From positions 19,924 to 83,923 of the forward strand of contig VTPO01000003.1 in assembly GCA_008638205.1 (NCBI GenBank): a stretch of 64,000 nt of DNA, written 5' to 3'. Source of the stretch: Pelagibacteraceae bacterium (GTDB lineage Bacteria > Pseudomonadota > Alphaproteobacteria > Pelagibacterales > Pelagibacteraceae). Positions 9,877 through 18,098 of this stretch are shown here, piece by piece. The position numbers and the translations under genes are program-made. Every line of letters starts with the position of its first letter. Within the stretch, counting starts at the first letter, position 1. The notes under the pieces are model-generated. The model was given only the letters and a program-made list of their open reading frames with translations, was not told where the DNA came from and did not search any database.

Positions 9877-9877
9877 T

Positions 9878-10849
9878 ATGAATAATAAAAGTATTATAAA
9901 TATTGCAAATAAAGTAATTGGCACTGAGATTGAAGGTTTAAAAAAACTTTCCAAATCTATAAATATCTCATTTGCTCAAGCTGTAAATACAATTAACAAT
10001 AGCAAAGGTAGGATTGTTTGTTGTGGAGTTGGAAAATCTGCTAAAATTCTAGAAAAAATATCAAGCACTTTCTCTTCAATTGGCGTTGCAAGCTTTACTT
10101 TAGATCCTACGGATGCAGGACATGGGTCTCTGGGTGCAATTTGCAAAGGAGATGTTTTAATAATAGCATCTTTTAGTGGTAACAGCTCTGAACTTAACAA
10201 TATTCTAGATTATGCCAAAAAAAATAAAATAAAAATAATTGGAATTACCTCTAATTTAAAATCTAATTTAATAAAATTAAGTAATATAAAAATTTTAATT
10301 CCTAAAGTTGCTGAAGCAGGCAATCAGGATTTAAACATGATTCCAACTAGCAGTTCCATTAATCTACTTGCACTTGGTGATTGTATGGCTATTGCGCTAG
10401 CTACTAAGAATAGATTTAGTAAAAAAAAATTTGGTAAGCTTCACCCAAGCGGCTCAATAGGTAAAAATTTATCTAATATTTCACAAATAATGATTGCAAG
10501 AAAAAGCATTCCTTTTGTCCATGAAGATTCCTCTCTGCAGAGAACAGTGATGAAAATTTCATCTGGTAGGCTTGGTTGCGTAATAGTTAGAAATAAGCAA
10601 AAAAAAGTTTGTGGTTTTATTTCAGATGGAGACATCAATAGAGGAATAAGAAAGTATAAAAATATATTTCTTAAAAAATCAAAAGACATTATGTCGAAAA
10701 AACCGACCTATATTTCTAATACCTGCATGGTTACTGAAGCACTAGAGACCATGAATAGAAAAAAAATTACAGTTCTTTTAGTTGCAAAAAATAAAAAACT
10801 TCACGGCCTGATTCATATGCATGATGTGTTGTCTTTTTTAAGCTCATAA
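9878..10849 (+). CDS. kdsD: Arabinose-5-phosphate isomerase (KdsD/KpsF)
   Basis: This enzyme interconverts ribulose 5-phosphate and arabinose 5-phosphate, the first step to Kdo for LPS. It has 323 residues, with an N-terminal SIS sugar-isomerase domain (CGVGKSAKI, DAGHGSLGAI with the conserved His, SFSGNSSE, LHPSGSIG) and two C-terminal CBS domains from about residue 200. The reading frame runs 42 nt further upstream, but the ATG at 9878 aligns with family starts, lies just after the rnd stop and gives the usual length. It heads a kdsD-lptC-lptB envelope cluster. Confidence 0.93.
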   Translation: MNNKSIINIANKVIGTEIEGLKKLSKSINISFAQAVNTINNSKGRIVCCGVGKSAKILEKISSTFSSIGVASFTLDPTDAGHGSLGAICKGDVLIIASFSGNSSELNNILDYAKKNKIKIIGITSNLKSNLIKLSNIKILIPKVAEAGNQDLNMIPTSSSINLLALGDCMAIALATKNRFSKKKFGKLHPSGSIGKNLSNISQIMIARKSIPFVHEDSSLQRTVMKISSGRLGCVIVRNKQKKVCGFISDGDINRGIRKYKNIFLKKSKDIMSKKPTYISNTCMVTEALETMNRKKITVLLVAKNKKLHGLIHMHDVLSFLSS

Positions 10850-10853
10850 ATCA

Positions 10854-11453
10854 ATGAGATTTGGTAGAAAAATTCAAATTATTCTACTCTGCTTAAGTTT
10901 TCTTATTTTTTTTTATAGCTACTACTATTTTCCAGGAAAAAATGAAGGGTATATAAAAGTAGAAAGCTTACCCTCTCAAGAAACAGAAAATGAAATTAAA
11001 AATAAGAACACTTTCACAAATGTTGAATATAAAAGCCAGAATAGTCGGGGACAAATTTTTACTACAAAAGCTAAAAAGTCTTTTTTGGATTCAAATAAGC
11101 CAGAGTTAATTAATTTAATTGATCCCCTCTCTGTAACGAAACTAAAAAAAGATAACTCGTTAATTGAAATTAAATCTGAAGTCGGGATATTTGATAAAAA
11201 AAAAAACCTAGTGACGTATAAAAAGAATGTGACTATAAAAAATAAAAATTACTTAATAACCTCAAATAAAGCAGTACATTTTTCTTCAAAAAATATTATC
11301 ATTATTACAGGCAATGTAGTAATGAAAGATTTAACTATGGGTTTATCGCATATTGTTTATTGCGATAAGATAGAAATTGATACAATAACAAATGATACCG
11401 TAGCAACTATGAATTCATCAAAAGATAGGGTAATCGCAAAAAAAATTAAATGA
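10854..11453 (+). CDS. lptC: LPS export bridge protein LptC
   Basis: Bitopic inner-membrane protein of 199 residues. A short basic N-terminus and one transmembrane helix (about residues 8-27, rich in I, L, F and Y) are followed by a periplasmic beta-rich domain with phrases like SEVGIFDKKKNLVTYKKNVTI and SSKNIIIITGNVVMKD that match the LptC/LptA beta-jellyroll pattern. It should link the LptBFG extractor to the LptA bridge in lipopolysaccharide transport. It starts 4 nt after kdsD and overlaps lptB by 4 nt (ATGA). A separate lptA gene, usually between lptC and lptB, is not present here. Confidence 0.82.
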   Translation: MRFGRKIQIILLCLSFLIFFYSYYYFPGKNEGYIKVESLPSQETENEIKNKNTFTNVEYKSQNSRGQIFTTKAKKSFLDSNKPELINLIDPLSVTKLKKDNSLIEIKSEVGIFDKKKNLVTYKKNVTIKNKNYLITSNKAVHFSSKNIIIITGNVVMKDLTMGLSHIVYCDKIEIDTITNDTVATMNSSKDRVIAKKIK

Positions 11454-12418
11454 AAAAAAAAATATCCATTAAAGCTACAATTGAAAAGAAAGATAATCTT
11501 ATTAAAATAAATAAAAGAGTTAGTGATATATTGATATTGAAAAAAGAATTTGCACTCCCCATAAATAAAAAAATTGAAAACAAACCAGCTCGAGATTTAA
11601 AAAACAAACCTTTAATTCTAGAAAAAAAATTTAAAATTATTGAAGATAAAAAAGAATACCAAAATAATATATTTAATTTAAATAAAAATAAAAATAAAAC
11701 GCTTCTAGTTCAGCGAGTTTCTAAATCTCTTAGCAGCAAGCCAATTTTAAAAAATATTTCTTTAACCTTGGAGGCTGGAAAAATTGTAGGTTTGCTAGGT
11801 CCCAACGGATCAGGGAAAACAACTTTATTTAATTTGATCATTGGAAAAATATTTCCAGACCATGGAAGTATTATTTTTGATAACAATGAAATACACAACA
11901 TTCCGATTCACTTAAGAAGTTTGGGGGGAATAAGCTTGTTAGAGCAGCATAAAGGGCTTTTTGGAAATATGACTGCTGGAGATAATTTATACGCAATTTT
12001 AGAACTTCATATAAAAGATAAAGAAAAAATTAATCAAAAAATTGAGAGCTTGCTTGGATATTTTGACTTAGCTTATTTAAAAAACACTAAGGCGGATTTG
12101 CTTTCGGGAGGAGAATACAAAAAAGTCTCAATCCTTCAAAGAATATGTAATCCAAATATAACTACCTTACTTTTAGATGAGCCATGTGCAGCTTTAGACC
12201 CTCTGTCTATCAATTCTTTAAAGGAGTTTATTCTTGAATTAAAAAGTGCTGGCCTTTCTATTTTAATCACGGATCATAACTATTGGGCAATAGAAAATAT
12301 TCTTGATAAAGCTTATATTATAAAGGGTGGTGAAATATTAGTTGAAGGAACAACTGAAAAGATTTCCAAAGATAAAGACGCTATAAAATATTATTTGGGT
12401 GAAAACTTTAGATTTTAA
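11450..12418 (+). CDS. lptB: LPS export ABC transporter ATPase LptB with long N-terminal extension
   Basis: Cytoplasmic ATPase of the Lpt machine that powers LPS extraction. The ABC domain starts near residue 84. Walker A is GPNGSGKTT, the Q-loop region is LLEQHKGLF, the signature is LSGGEYKKV, Walker B is LLLDEPCAALDP, and the switch histidine is in TDHN. The protein is 322 residues against about 240 for a typical LptB, because the first 80 or so residues are a lysine/asparagine-rich, low-complexity extension with no recognisable fold. The ATG overlaps the lptC stop by 4 nt. The 3' end overlaps the convergent zinc-ribbon gene by 4 nt. Confidence 0.92.
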   Translation: MKKKISIKATIEKKDNLIKINKRVSDILILKKEFALPINKKIENKPARDLKNKPLILEKKFKIIEDKKEYQNNIFNLNKNKNKTLLVQRVSKSLSSKPILKNISLTLEAGKIVGLLGPNGSGKTTLFNLIIGKIFPDHGSIIFDNNEIHNIPIHLRSLGGISLLEQHKGLFGNMTAGDNLYAILELHIKDKEKINQKIESLLGYFDLAYLKNTKADLLSGGEYKKVSILQRICNPNITTLLLDEPCAALDPLSINSLKEFILELKSAGLSILITDHNYWAIENILDKAYIIKGGEILVEGTTEKISKDKDAIKYYLGENFRF

Positions 12419-12702
12419 TCAGGTTTTTTTTCTTCGTCAGACTCCTCAATCTCCTTTTGATCATCTAAACTTATAATGTCATCCTCCGACGAATCGTCTG
12501 GCACATCATCTATATTTGCTAGTTCATCAGTTTTTTTAGCTTCTGGCTTAGGTGTAACCACTGGACTTGGTTTTAAATTTAAATCTTCTGGGACATACGT
12601 AGCCGAACAAGTTGGACAAACAATATTGTCTTTCTTGTTCATGGAATAATATTTAGCTCCACACTCACAAAAAATTTTTATTCCCCAATTTTTATCTGCC
12701 AT
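12415..12702 (-). CDS. FYDLN-acid family zinc-ribbon protein (TIGR02300-like)
   Basis: A 95-residue protein with an N-terminal four-cysteine zinc ribbon (C12 and C14 in FCECGAKYY, then CPTC) followed by a strongly acidic, Pro/Asp/Glu-rich tail. This is the layout of the alphaproteobacterial FYDLN-acid family, in which the ribbon reads CGAKYYDLN; here the phrase is AKYYSMN. The family lies next to aroA in many alphaproteobacteria, and here it is divergent from aroA-cmk. No function is established. It may bind nucleic acid or a partner protein through the ribbon. Confidence 0.85.
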   Translation of the reverse strand: MADKNWGIKIFCECGAKYYSMNKKDNIVCPTCSATYVPEDLNLKPSPVVTPKPEAKKTDELANIDDVPDDSSEDDIISLDDQKEIEESDEEKKPD

Positions 12703-12750
12703 ATTATTAATTTGTATTATTAGCTGTGCGTTTATATAATTCTACTCTAA

Positions 12751-14724
12751 ATGGCAAATAAAAAGTGGTTTTTACCCTCAAATAACATTTCTATTAATGG
12801 TACGGTGCATTTACCTGGTGACAAATCTATTGGGATCAGATCAGTTATAATTCTTTCACAAAGCTACGGAATTTCAGATGTACTCAATGTCTCCAGCGGA
12901 GAAGATGTTCAAACTGCGATTGTAGCTATCAAAAAACTTAAAGTTCAAATTCACAAGATAGGGCCTAATCATTATCGAATTTTTGGACTTGGTATCGGTT
13001 TTAAAAAATTTAGAGGAACTATCAATTTTAATAATAGCGGAACTACATTAAGATTGCTCACTGGCTTACTGGCAACATCAGAAGTGGATGCAAAATTAAT
13101 AGGTGATCGTTCTTTATCTAAAAGGCCTGTGCGAATTATTCCTTTAATGGAAAAATTTTTTGCATCATTCCATCCGAAAAATAAAAATTATTTGCCCATA
13201 CAAATAATAGGATATCCAGATTCTGTTCAGTCAGAACTAGTAGTCAATAAGCCGTCTGCGCAAATGGTATCTGCTTGTATTTTGGCTGGAATGAATAGTC
13301 ATGGCATAACAACTATTAAGGCTCCCAACCTTCAAAGAGATCATACTGAGCTTATGCTTCAATACTTAAAATATCCCATTAAAATAAAAAATAACAAAAA
13401 TTATAAAATAATTAAAATTCGAGGAAAGCAATTTCTCAAAGCAGAAAGAAGGTATGTAGTTCCAGGAGATCCTTCTTCTGCTGCATTTATAATTGTTCTT
13501 GCCTTGCTAAGCAAAAATAGCAGTCTTTCCTTGCCTAATGTTTTGCTCAATCCTAAAAGGATTGGTTTTTTAAATATATTAAAAAAAATGGGTGGTTTTA
13601 TTAAAATAGTAAATAAAAAAAAACAGCATGGAGAAATAGTGGGAACAATACAAATAAAGTCCTCTTTACTGAAAGGAATTAAAATTAATAAAGAAATCAT
13701 TCCTAATATTATTGATGAGGTTCCTATTTTAATGATTGCTGCTTCTTTTGCGAGTGGAGAAACTTTTTTTCCTAATCTCGAAGAATTAAAAATTAAAGAG
13801 TCAGATAGGCTTTTGGCTATGGAAAATAATTTAAAGAAAATTGGCATAACAACCAAAAGAAAAAATAACGATATGACCATCTTGGGCCTAGCTGAAGAGT
13901 TTTACTCGAATAAGCTAATTACAATTGATAGCTATAAAGACCATAGGATTGCATTAAGTTTTGCCATCATGGCCATGGTGTCTAAAAAAAGAATTTTAAT
14001 TAAAGATTTTGATTCTGCTAATGTCAGCTATCCTAATTTTTTAAATGATATTCAAAAAATAAAAGATAAAAAATTTAAACAAATTATTATTGGTATAGAT
14101 GGACCTGTAGGATCTGGAAAAACTTCTGTAGCAAAATATGCAGTTTCTAAAATAAAAAATAGCTTATTTCTAGATTCTGGTTTGCTATATCGATTTCTTG
14201 CAAAAAAACATCTTGATCAAAAAAGTAAAACAATAAATGTAAAAAAATTGATAGCAATTGCTGAAACAATAACACTAAAGCAGCTACAATCTTCCAGCTT
14301 ACATAGTCAAAAAATAAATAAACTTGTATCTACAATCGCAAAAATACCAAAAATAAGGTCCGCTCTATTACCTGTTCAAAGAAATATAATTTTTAACAAT
14401 CCTTACCAATATGTATTTGTAAGCGGCAGAGACATTAACTCGAAAGTTGCTCAAAGTGCAGATCTGAAAATTTATATAGATGCGCCTTTAAAAGTACGGG
14501 CTCAGAGAAGATTTTTAGAATTAAAATCAAAAAACAAAGATATTACTTTTAAGGAAGTGCTAAAAACTGTTGCTAATAGGGACTATCTTGACAAAAATAG
14601 GTCTAACAGTCCTTTAATTAAAACTAAAGACTCTGTCTTGATTAATAATACAGGAAGCAATATAAGATCCACCTTTGTAAAAATACAAAGACTAATAAGA
14701 AAGGTTCAGAGTAAAAAATATTGA
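12751..14724 (+). CDS. aroA-cmk: Fused EPSP synthase - cytidylate kinase
   Basis: One 657-residue frame joins two enzymes that are usually adjacent genes. Residues 1-440 are 5-enolpyruvylshikimate-3-phosphate synthase (shikimate pathway): LPGDKSIGIR holds the conserved Lys and Arg, with NSGTTLRLLTG, DEVPILMIAA (catalytic Asp), IKESDRL and YKDHRIA. Residues 443-657 are CMP kinase: P-loop GPVGSGKTS (family usually GPAGSGKGT), SGRDINSKV in place of the usual GRD-I/M-GTVV, and a NRDYLDKNR lid. No stop or frameshift separates them, so this is a true fusion. The 3' end overlaps rpsA by 4 nt. The Cmk half is clearly divergent. Confidence 0.93.
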   Translation: MANKKWFLPSNNISINGTVHLPGDKSIGIRSVIILSQSYGISDVLNVSSGEDVQTAIVAIKKLKVQIHKIGPNHYRIFGLGIGFKKFRGTINFNNSGTTLRLLTGLLATSEVDAKLIGDRSLSKRPVRIIPLMEKFFASFHPKNKNYLPIQIIGYPDSVQSELVVNKPSAQMVSACILAGMNSHGITTIKAPNLQRDHTELMLQYLKYPIKIKNNKNYKIIKIRGKQFLKAERRYVVPGDPSSAAFIIVLALLSKNSSLSLPNVLLNPKRIGFLNILKKMGGFIKIVNKKKQHGEIVGTIQIKSSLLKGIKINKEIIPNIIDEVPILMIAASFASGETFFPNLEELKIKESDRLLAMENNLKKIGITTKRKNNDMTILGLAEEFYSNKLITIDSYKDHRIALSFAIMAMVSKKRILIKDFDSANVSYPNFLNDIQKIKDKKFKQIIIGIDGPVGSGKTSVAKYAVSKIKNSLFLDSGLLYRFLAKKHLDQKSKTINVKKLIAIAETITLKQLQSSSLHSQKINKLVSTIAKIPKIRSALLPVQRNIIFNNPYQYVFVSGRDINSKVAQSADLKIYIDAPLKVRAQRRFLELKSKNKDITFKEVLKTVANRDYLDKNRSNSPLIKTKDSVLINNTGSNIRSTFVKIQRLIRKVQSKKY

Positions 14725-16418
14725 TACAACAACCGCTAAAAGTTTATAACGAAAGCAACGCTGAATTAGAAGCCCTGCTGAATGATGACCTATCTCAAAG
14801 AACTGTTCAAGAAAACACTATTATAAAAGGTAGAGTTGAGAAAATTGAAGATAAATTTATTACCATTGATGTAAAAGGAAAGTCTTCTGGAATGATTGAC
14901 AAGTCCGAACTATCTAGGGAAGAGTTGGATAATTTGGCAGTTGGTGGGGAGCTAGAGGTTTATGTTGAAAGAGTAGAAAATAAGGTTGGAGACATTGTAT
15001 TAAGTGTTGAAAAAGCTCGAAGAGCCAAAGCGTGGAAAAAAATTGAAGATGCATTCACGAATAAAGAGAAAGTTTCTGGCTTAGTAAAAAATTCTGTTAA
15101 AGGTGGATTCATTGTAGAGATTTTTGGAATATTCACATTTTGTCCTTCCTCTCAACTGAGTGACCGACCAATTAAAAGTCCAAGCGAATTTATTAATAAA
15201 CCTTTAGAATTTTATATCATTAAAATTGATAACGTTAGAATGAATGTAATTAGCTCCAGAAGAGCTATCTTAGAAGAAGTTAAAAATCAAAATAAAGATC
15301 AAGTTATTTCAAAATACAAACTAAATGATATCGTTGAAGGAAATGTTAAAGCAATTACTTCTTACGGATTATTTGTTAGTATTGAAAACTTAGACTGCTT
15401 GCTTCACTCCAGTGAAGTTAGTCATTTAAAAATATCAAACTTAAATGAAATGTTTAATGTGGGTGATACAGTTAAGGTTCAAATTATTGAAATAGATCTA
15501 GAAACAAAAAGAATTAGTCTTTCCATTAAAGCAATGTTGCCAGATCCATTTATAACTATCGGTGAAAAATACCAAGTAGGATCAGATTACGATGTAAAAA
15601 TTACTAAACTTTCTGACTTTGGAGCTTTTGCTGAAATTGACGAAGGAGTAGTTGGTTTAATTCATTCTAGCGAAATGAAACATATGCAAAAAAACGTAAA
15701 TCCAAAATCAATGTTTAAAGTGGGTGATGTTGCTAAAGTTAGATTAAAAGAAGTAGATACAGAAAAGAGAAAAATTAGTTTTAGCTATAAAGATACACAG
15801 CCAAATCCGATGGAAAGCTTTCTTTCTAAATATCCAGTTGGGACTATTGCTGATACAAAAGTTGTAAATAAACAAGACTTTGGTTTGTTTTTAAATACAG
15901 GAGATAATGATATCGATATTTTTGTACACTATAAACAAATCTCATTTGCTGAAACCTCTAAAGATCTTGATGATTATAATAAAGGGGATGAGGTTAAAGT
16001 AAAAATTATAGATATTAAAGACGATAAAATAAATGGCTCTATAAGAGCTCTCAAAAAAGATCCTTTTAATTTCTTTGATGACAAGAAAGAAGGAGATGTT
16101 CTTACTGTTCGTGTTGCTGAAGTGCTAGACAATGCCATTAAAGTAAATGTTGGAGAAGAAAGATTTCAAACTATTATCAAAAAAGCAGACATTGCTTTAG
16201 ATAAGGCAGATCAAAGACCAAACCGTTTTGCTCCTGGAGATTCTCTAGATGCAATGATTCTAGACCTTAATTTAAGTCAAAGAAAAGTGAAGCTATCTAT
16301 TAAAGAACTTGAAAAGCAGCAAGAAAAGGAAGCCGTAGAAAAGTATGGATCAGCTACTTCAGGAAGTTCTCTTGCGGATATTCTTGGAACTGCTCTTAAG
16401 AAAAAAGAAGATAAGTAA
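14721..16418 (+). CDS. rpsA: 30S ribosomal protein S1
   Basis: A 565-residue protein with six S1/OB-fold repeats. The repeats show the pattern V-x-G-x-V plus G-x-F/L-V/A-x-I/E plus G-L-x-H-x-S-E, seen best in ITKLSDFGAFAEIDEGVVGL. It binds mRNA on the 30S platform and helps initiation on structured leaders. The start is a TTG at 14721 inside the aroA-cmk stop (TTGA). An in-frame stop lies just upstream, and the next ATG is near residue 58 and would break the first repeat, so TTG is the only sensible start. The order aroA-cmk-rpsA-ihfB is conserved. Confidence 0.97.
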   Translation: MIQQPLKVYNESNAELEALLNDDLSQRTVQENTIIKGRVEKIEDKFITIDVKGKSSGMIDKSELSREELDNLAVGGELEVYVERVENKVGDIVLSVEKARRAKAWKKIEDAFTNKEKVSGLVKNSVKGGFIVEIFGIFTFCPSSQLSDRPIKSPSEFINKPLEFYIIKIDNVRMNVISSRRAILEEVKNQNKDQVISKYKLNDIVEGNVKAITSYGLFVSIENLDCLLHSSEVSHLKISNLNEMFNVGDTVKVQIIEIDLETKRISLSIKAMLPDPFITIGEKYQVGSDYDVKITKLSDFGAFAEIDEGVVGLIHSSEMKHMQKNVNPKSMFKVGDVAKVRLKEVDTEKRKISFSYKDTQPNPMESFLSKYPVGTIADTKVVNKQDFGLFLNTGDNDIDIFVHYKQISFAETSKDLDDYNKGDEVKVKIIDIKDDKINGSIRALKKDPFNFFDDKKEGDVLTVRVAEVLDNAIKVNVGEERFQTIIKKADIALDKADQRPNRFAPGDSLDAMILDLNLSQRKVKLSIKELEKQQEKEAVEKYGSATSGSSLADILGTALKKKEDK

Positions 16419-16482
16419 GCTTCCTAACCAATATCCTTTTTCTTACTTTATTCTTTATAATCAATAAGCTATTCTAGTCTTA

Positions 16483-16788
16483 ATGGAAAAGAAGACTTTT
16501 GTTAAAAAAGAACTCATTCAAGAGTTACAATCTAAATACCCAAAAATTTTAAACGCTGATATTGAAAAAACTGTAGAAAGTATTTTTAAATATTTGTCCA
16601 ATCAATTAGCCTCTGGACACAACGTGGAAATAAGAGGTTTTGGAATGTTAAAAACTAAAACTACAAAACCAAGGACAGCACGCAATCCTAAATCTGGAGA
16701 ATCTGTTGAAGTCCCTGCTAAACGAAAGATAAGTTGGAAAAGCTCTAAGTTATTAAACATTAATATCAACGAAAAGATTAATAATTGA
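16483..16788 (+). CDS. ihfB: Integration host factor beta subunit (HU/IHF family)
   Basis: A 101-residue DNA-bending protein. The alpha-helical N-terminal half is followed by the beta-arm core VEIRGFGMLKTK and the DNA-intercalating loop ARNPKSGE, which matches IHF-type GRNPKTGE. Position after rpsA supports the beta subunit. The 64 nt gap before it may hold its own promoter. The stop overlaps the pyrF TTG start. Assignment to IHF-beta rather than HU rests on the loop sequence and gene order. Confidence 0.9.
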   Translation: MEKKTFVKKELIQELQSKYPKILNADIEKTVESIFKYLSNQLASGHNVEIRGFGMLKTKTTKPRTARNPKSGESVEVPAKRKISWKSSKLLNININEKINN

Positions 16789-17486
16789 CTAGAAAAAATA
16801 ATACTATCTTTGTTGCCTGCGATACTTCCAGTCTGCCTAAGATAAAAAAAATAATAAAATTAACTAAAAATAGCCCATTAAATATTGGCTATAAATTTGG
16901 TCTTGAATTTTTTAATTCTAAGCATGGAAGAAGCTTTATCTCTAAATTACCAAAGCAGCATATGGTTTGGTTAGATTTAAAATTGAAAGATATACCAAAT
17001 ACTGTGTCATCCTCTATTCACTCTCTTAAGGATTTAACTAATGTACGCTACTTAACTATTCATGCCTCAGGTGGAATGGAAATGATGCAAGCTGCAAAAC
17101 AAGCGGCGGCAAAAACTAATAAAAAATTAAAAGTTTTAGCAGTTACTGTCCTTACTTCGTTTTCTGAAAAATCCATTAAGCAAACAGGGCACACCAAATC
17201 AATTAAAAAAATTGTCATACAACAAGCGTCTCTAGCCAAAAAGGCTAAACTAGATGGAATTGTATGTTCGGGCTATGAAGCAAAGTCTATAAAAACTATC
17301 TGTAAAAAAATGCAGATTATCACTCCTGGGATACGATTAGAGGGAGATTTAAAGGGAGACCAACAAAGAGTTATGACACCCTCTCAAGCTTTTCAAAATG
17401 GTGCAACAGGAATTGTAATTGGAAGAAGCATAACCAATGGCAACATCAAAAAAAATATTCAAAAATTAATTGCATCTCTAAAATAA
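16785..17486 (+). CDS. pyrF: Orotidine 5'-phosphate decarboxylase
   Basis: Final step of UMP synthesis, OMP to UMP. The 233-residue TIM-barrel has the signature WLDLKLKDIPNT, carrying the catalytic Asp-Lys-x-x-Asp array, plus ITPGIRLEG and the phosphate-binding end ATGIVIGRSIT. The start is TTG at 16785, overlapping the ihfB stop as TTGA, the same arrangement as in rpsA. No better start exists, because the beta-1 strand TIFVACDT begins at about residue 7. The stop abuts the trpF ATG directly. Confidence 0.95.
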   Translation: MTRKNNTIFVACDTSSLPKIKKIIKLTKNSPLNIGYKFGLEFFNSKHGRSFISKLPKQHMVWLDLKLKDIPNTVSSSIHSLKDLTNVRYLTIHASGGMEMMQAAKQAAAKTNKKLKVLAVTVLTSFSEKSIKQTGHTKSIKKIVIQQASLAKKAKLDGIVCSGYEAKSIKTICKKMQIITPGIRLEGDLKGDQQRVMTPSQAFQNGATGIVIGRSITNGNIKKNIQKLIASLK

Positions 17487-18098
17487 ATGACAGCCACTAT
17501 TAAAATATGTGGATTAAGAGATTACAATGCGATTAAAATGTCTGTAGATTCTGGTGCAAAATATTTAGGATTTGTTTGTGATTATCTAAGAAGCCCCCGA
17601 AATATTTCTCCCTACAAACTAGTAGAATTAATGGAAGAAATATCTCATTTAGATGCATATAAGGTTGCGGTAACAGTTAATCCGGATGATACTGTAATTG
17701 ATATTATCAAAGGTAGTATCGATTTTTTGCAATTACACGGATCTGAAACCAATCAAAGAATTCTTGAAATAAAAAAGAGATCTAATCTAAAAATAATTAA
17801 AGCAATTAAGATAGGAGCAGAGAAAGATTTACAACAACTTGACTCGTACCCGGATGCAGATGACTTGCTACTGGACACCCCTGCAATGGAGCATTCTGAA
17901 TTATTTAACTTCAATTTATTAGATAATCGAAATATTACCTCTTATTTTTTAGCAGGAGGAATTAATATTCATAATGCCCATCAAGCTTTGCAATTTACAT
18001 CTAAATTAGATATTTCAAGTGGGTTAGAATCTGAACCAGGAATAAAAGATTTGAAGAAAATTGAAAAGTTTATGGAAGAGGTTAAAAAATATGCTTAA
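17487..18098 (+). CDS. trpF: Phosphoribosylanthranilate isomerase
   Basis: Third step of the tryptophan branch: Amadori rearrangement of PRA to CdRP. The 203-residue barrel starts with IKICGLRD, where the cysteine (residue 8) is the general base. The general-acid aspartate is in LLLDTPA, and the phosphate site lies in LAGGINIHN and DISSGLES. The gene directly follows pyrF and overlaps trpB by 8 nt (ATGCTTAA). No trpC, trpD or trpE is in the window, so the earlier steps are encoded elsewhere. Confidence 0.95.
   Translation: MTATIKICGLRDYNAIKMSVDSGAKYLGFVCDYLRSPRNISPYKLVELMEEISHLDAYKVAVTVNPDDTVIDIIKGSIDFLQLHGSETNQRILEIKKRSNLKIIKAIKIGAEKDLQQLDSYPDADDLLLDTPAMEHSELFNFNLLDNRNITSYFLAGGINIHNAHQALQFTSKLDISSGLESEPGIKDLKKIEKFMEEVKKYA

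Noticed and set aside
9836..9877. Longer kdsD start overlapping rnd by 41 bp
   Set aside because: The extra 14 residues have no family counterpart; the ATG at 9878 follows the rnd stop and gives normal length.
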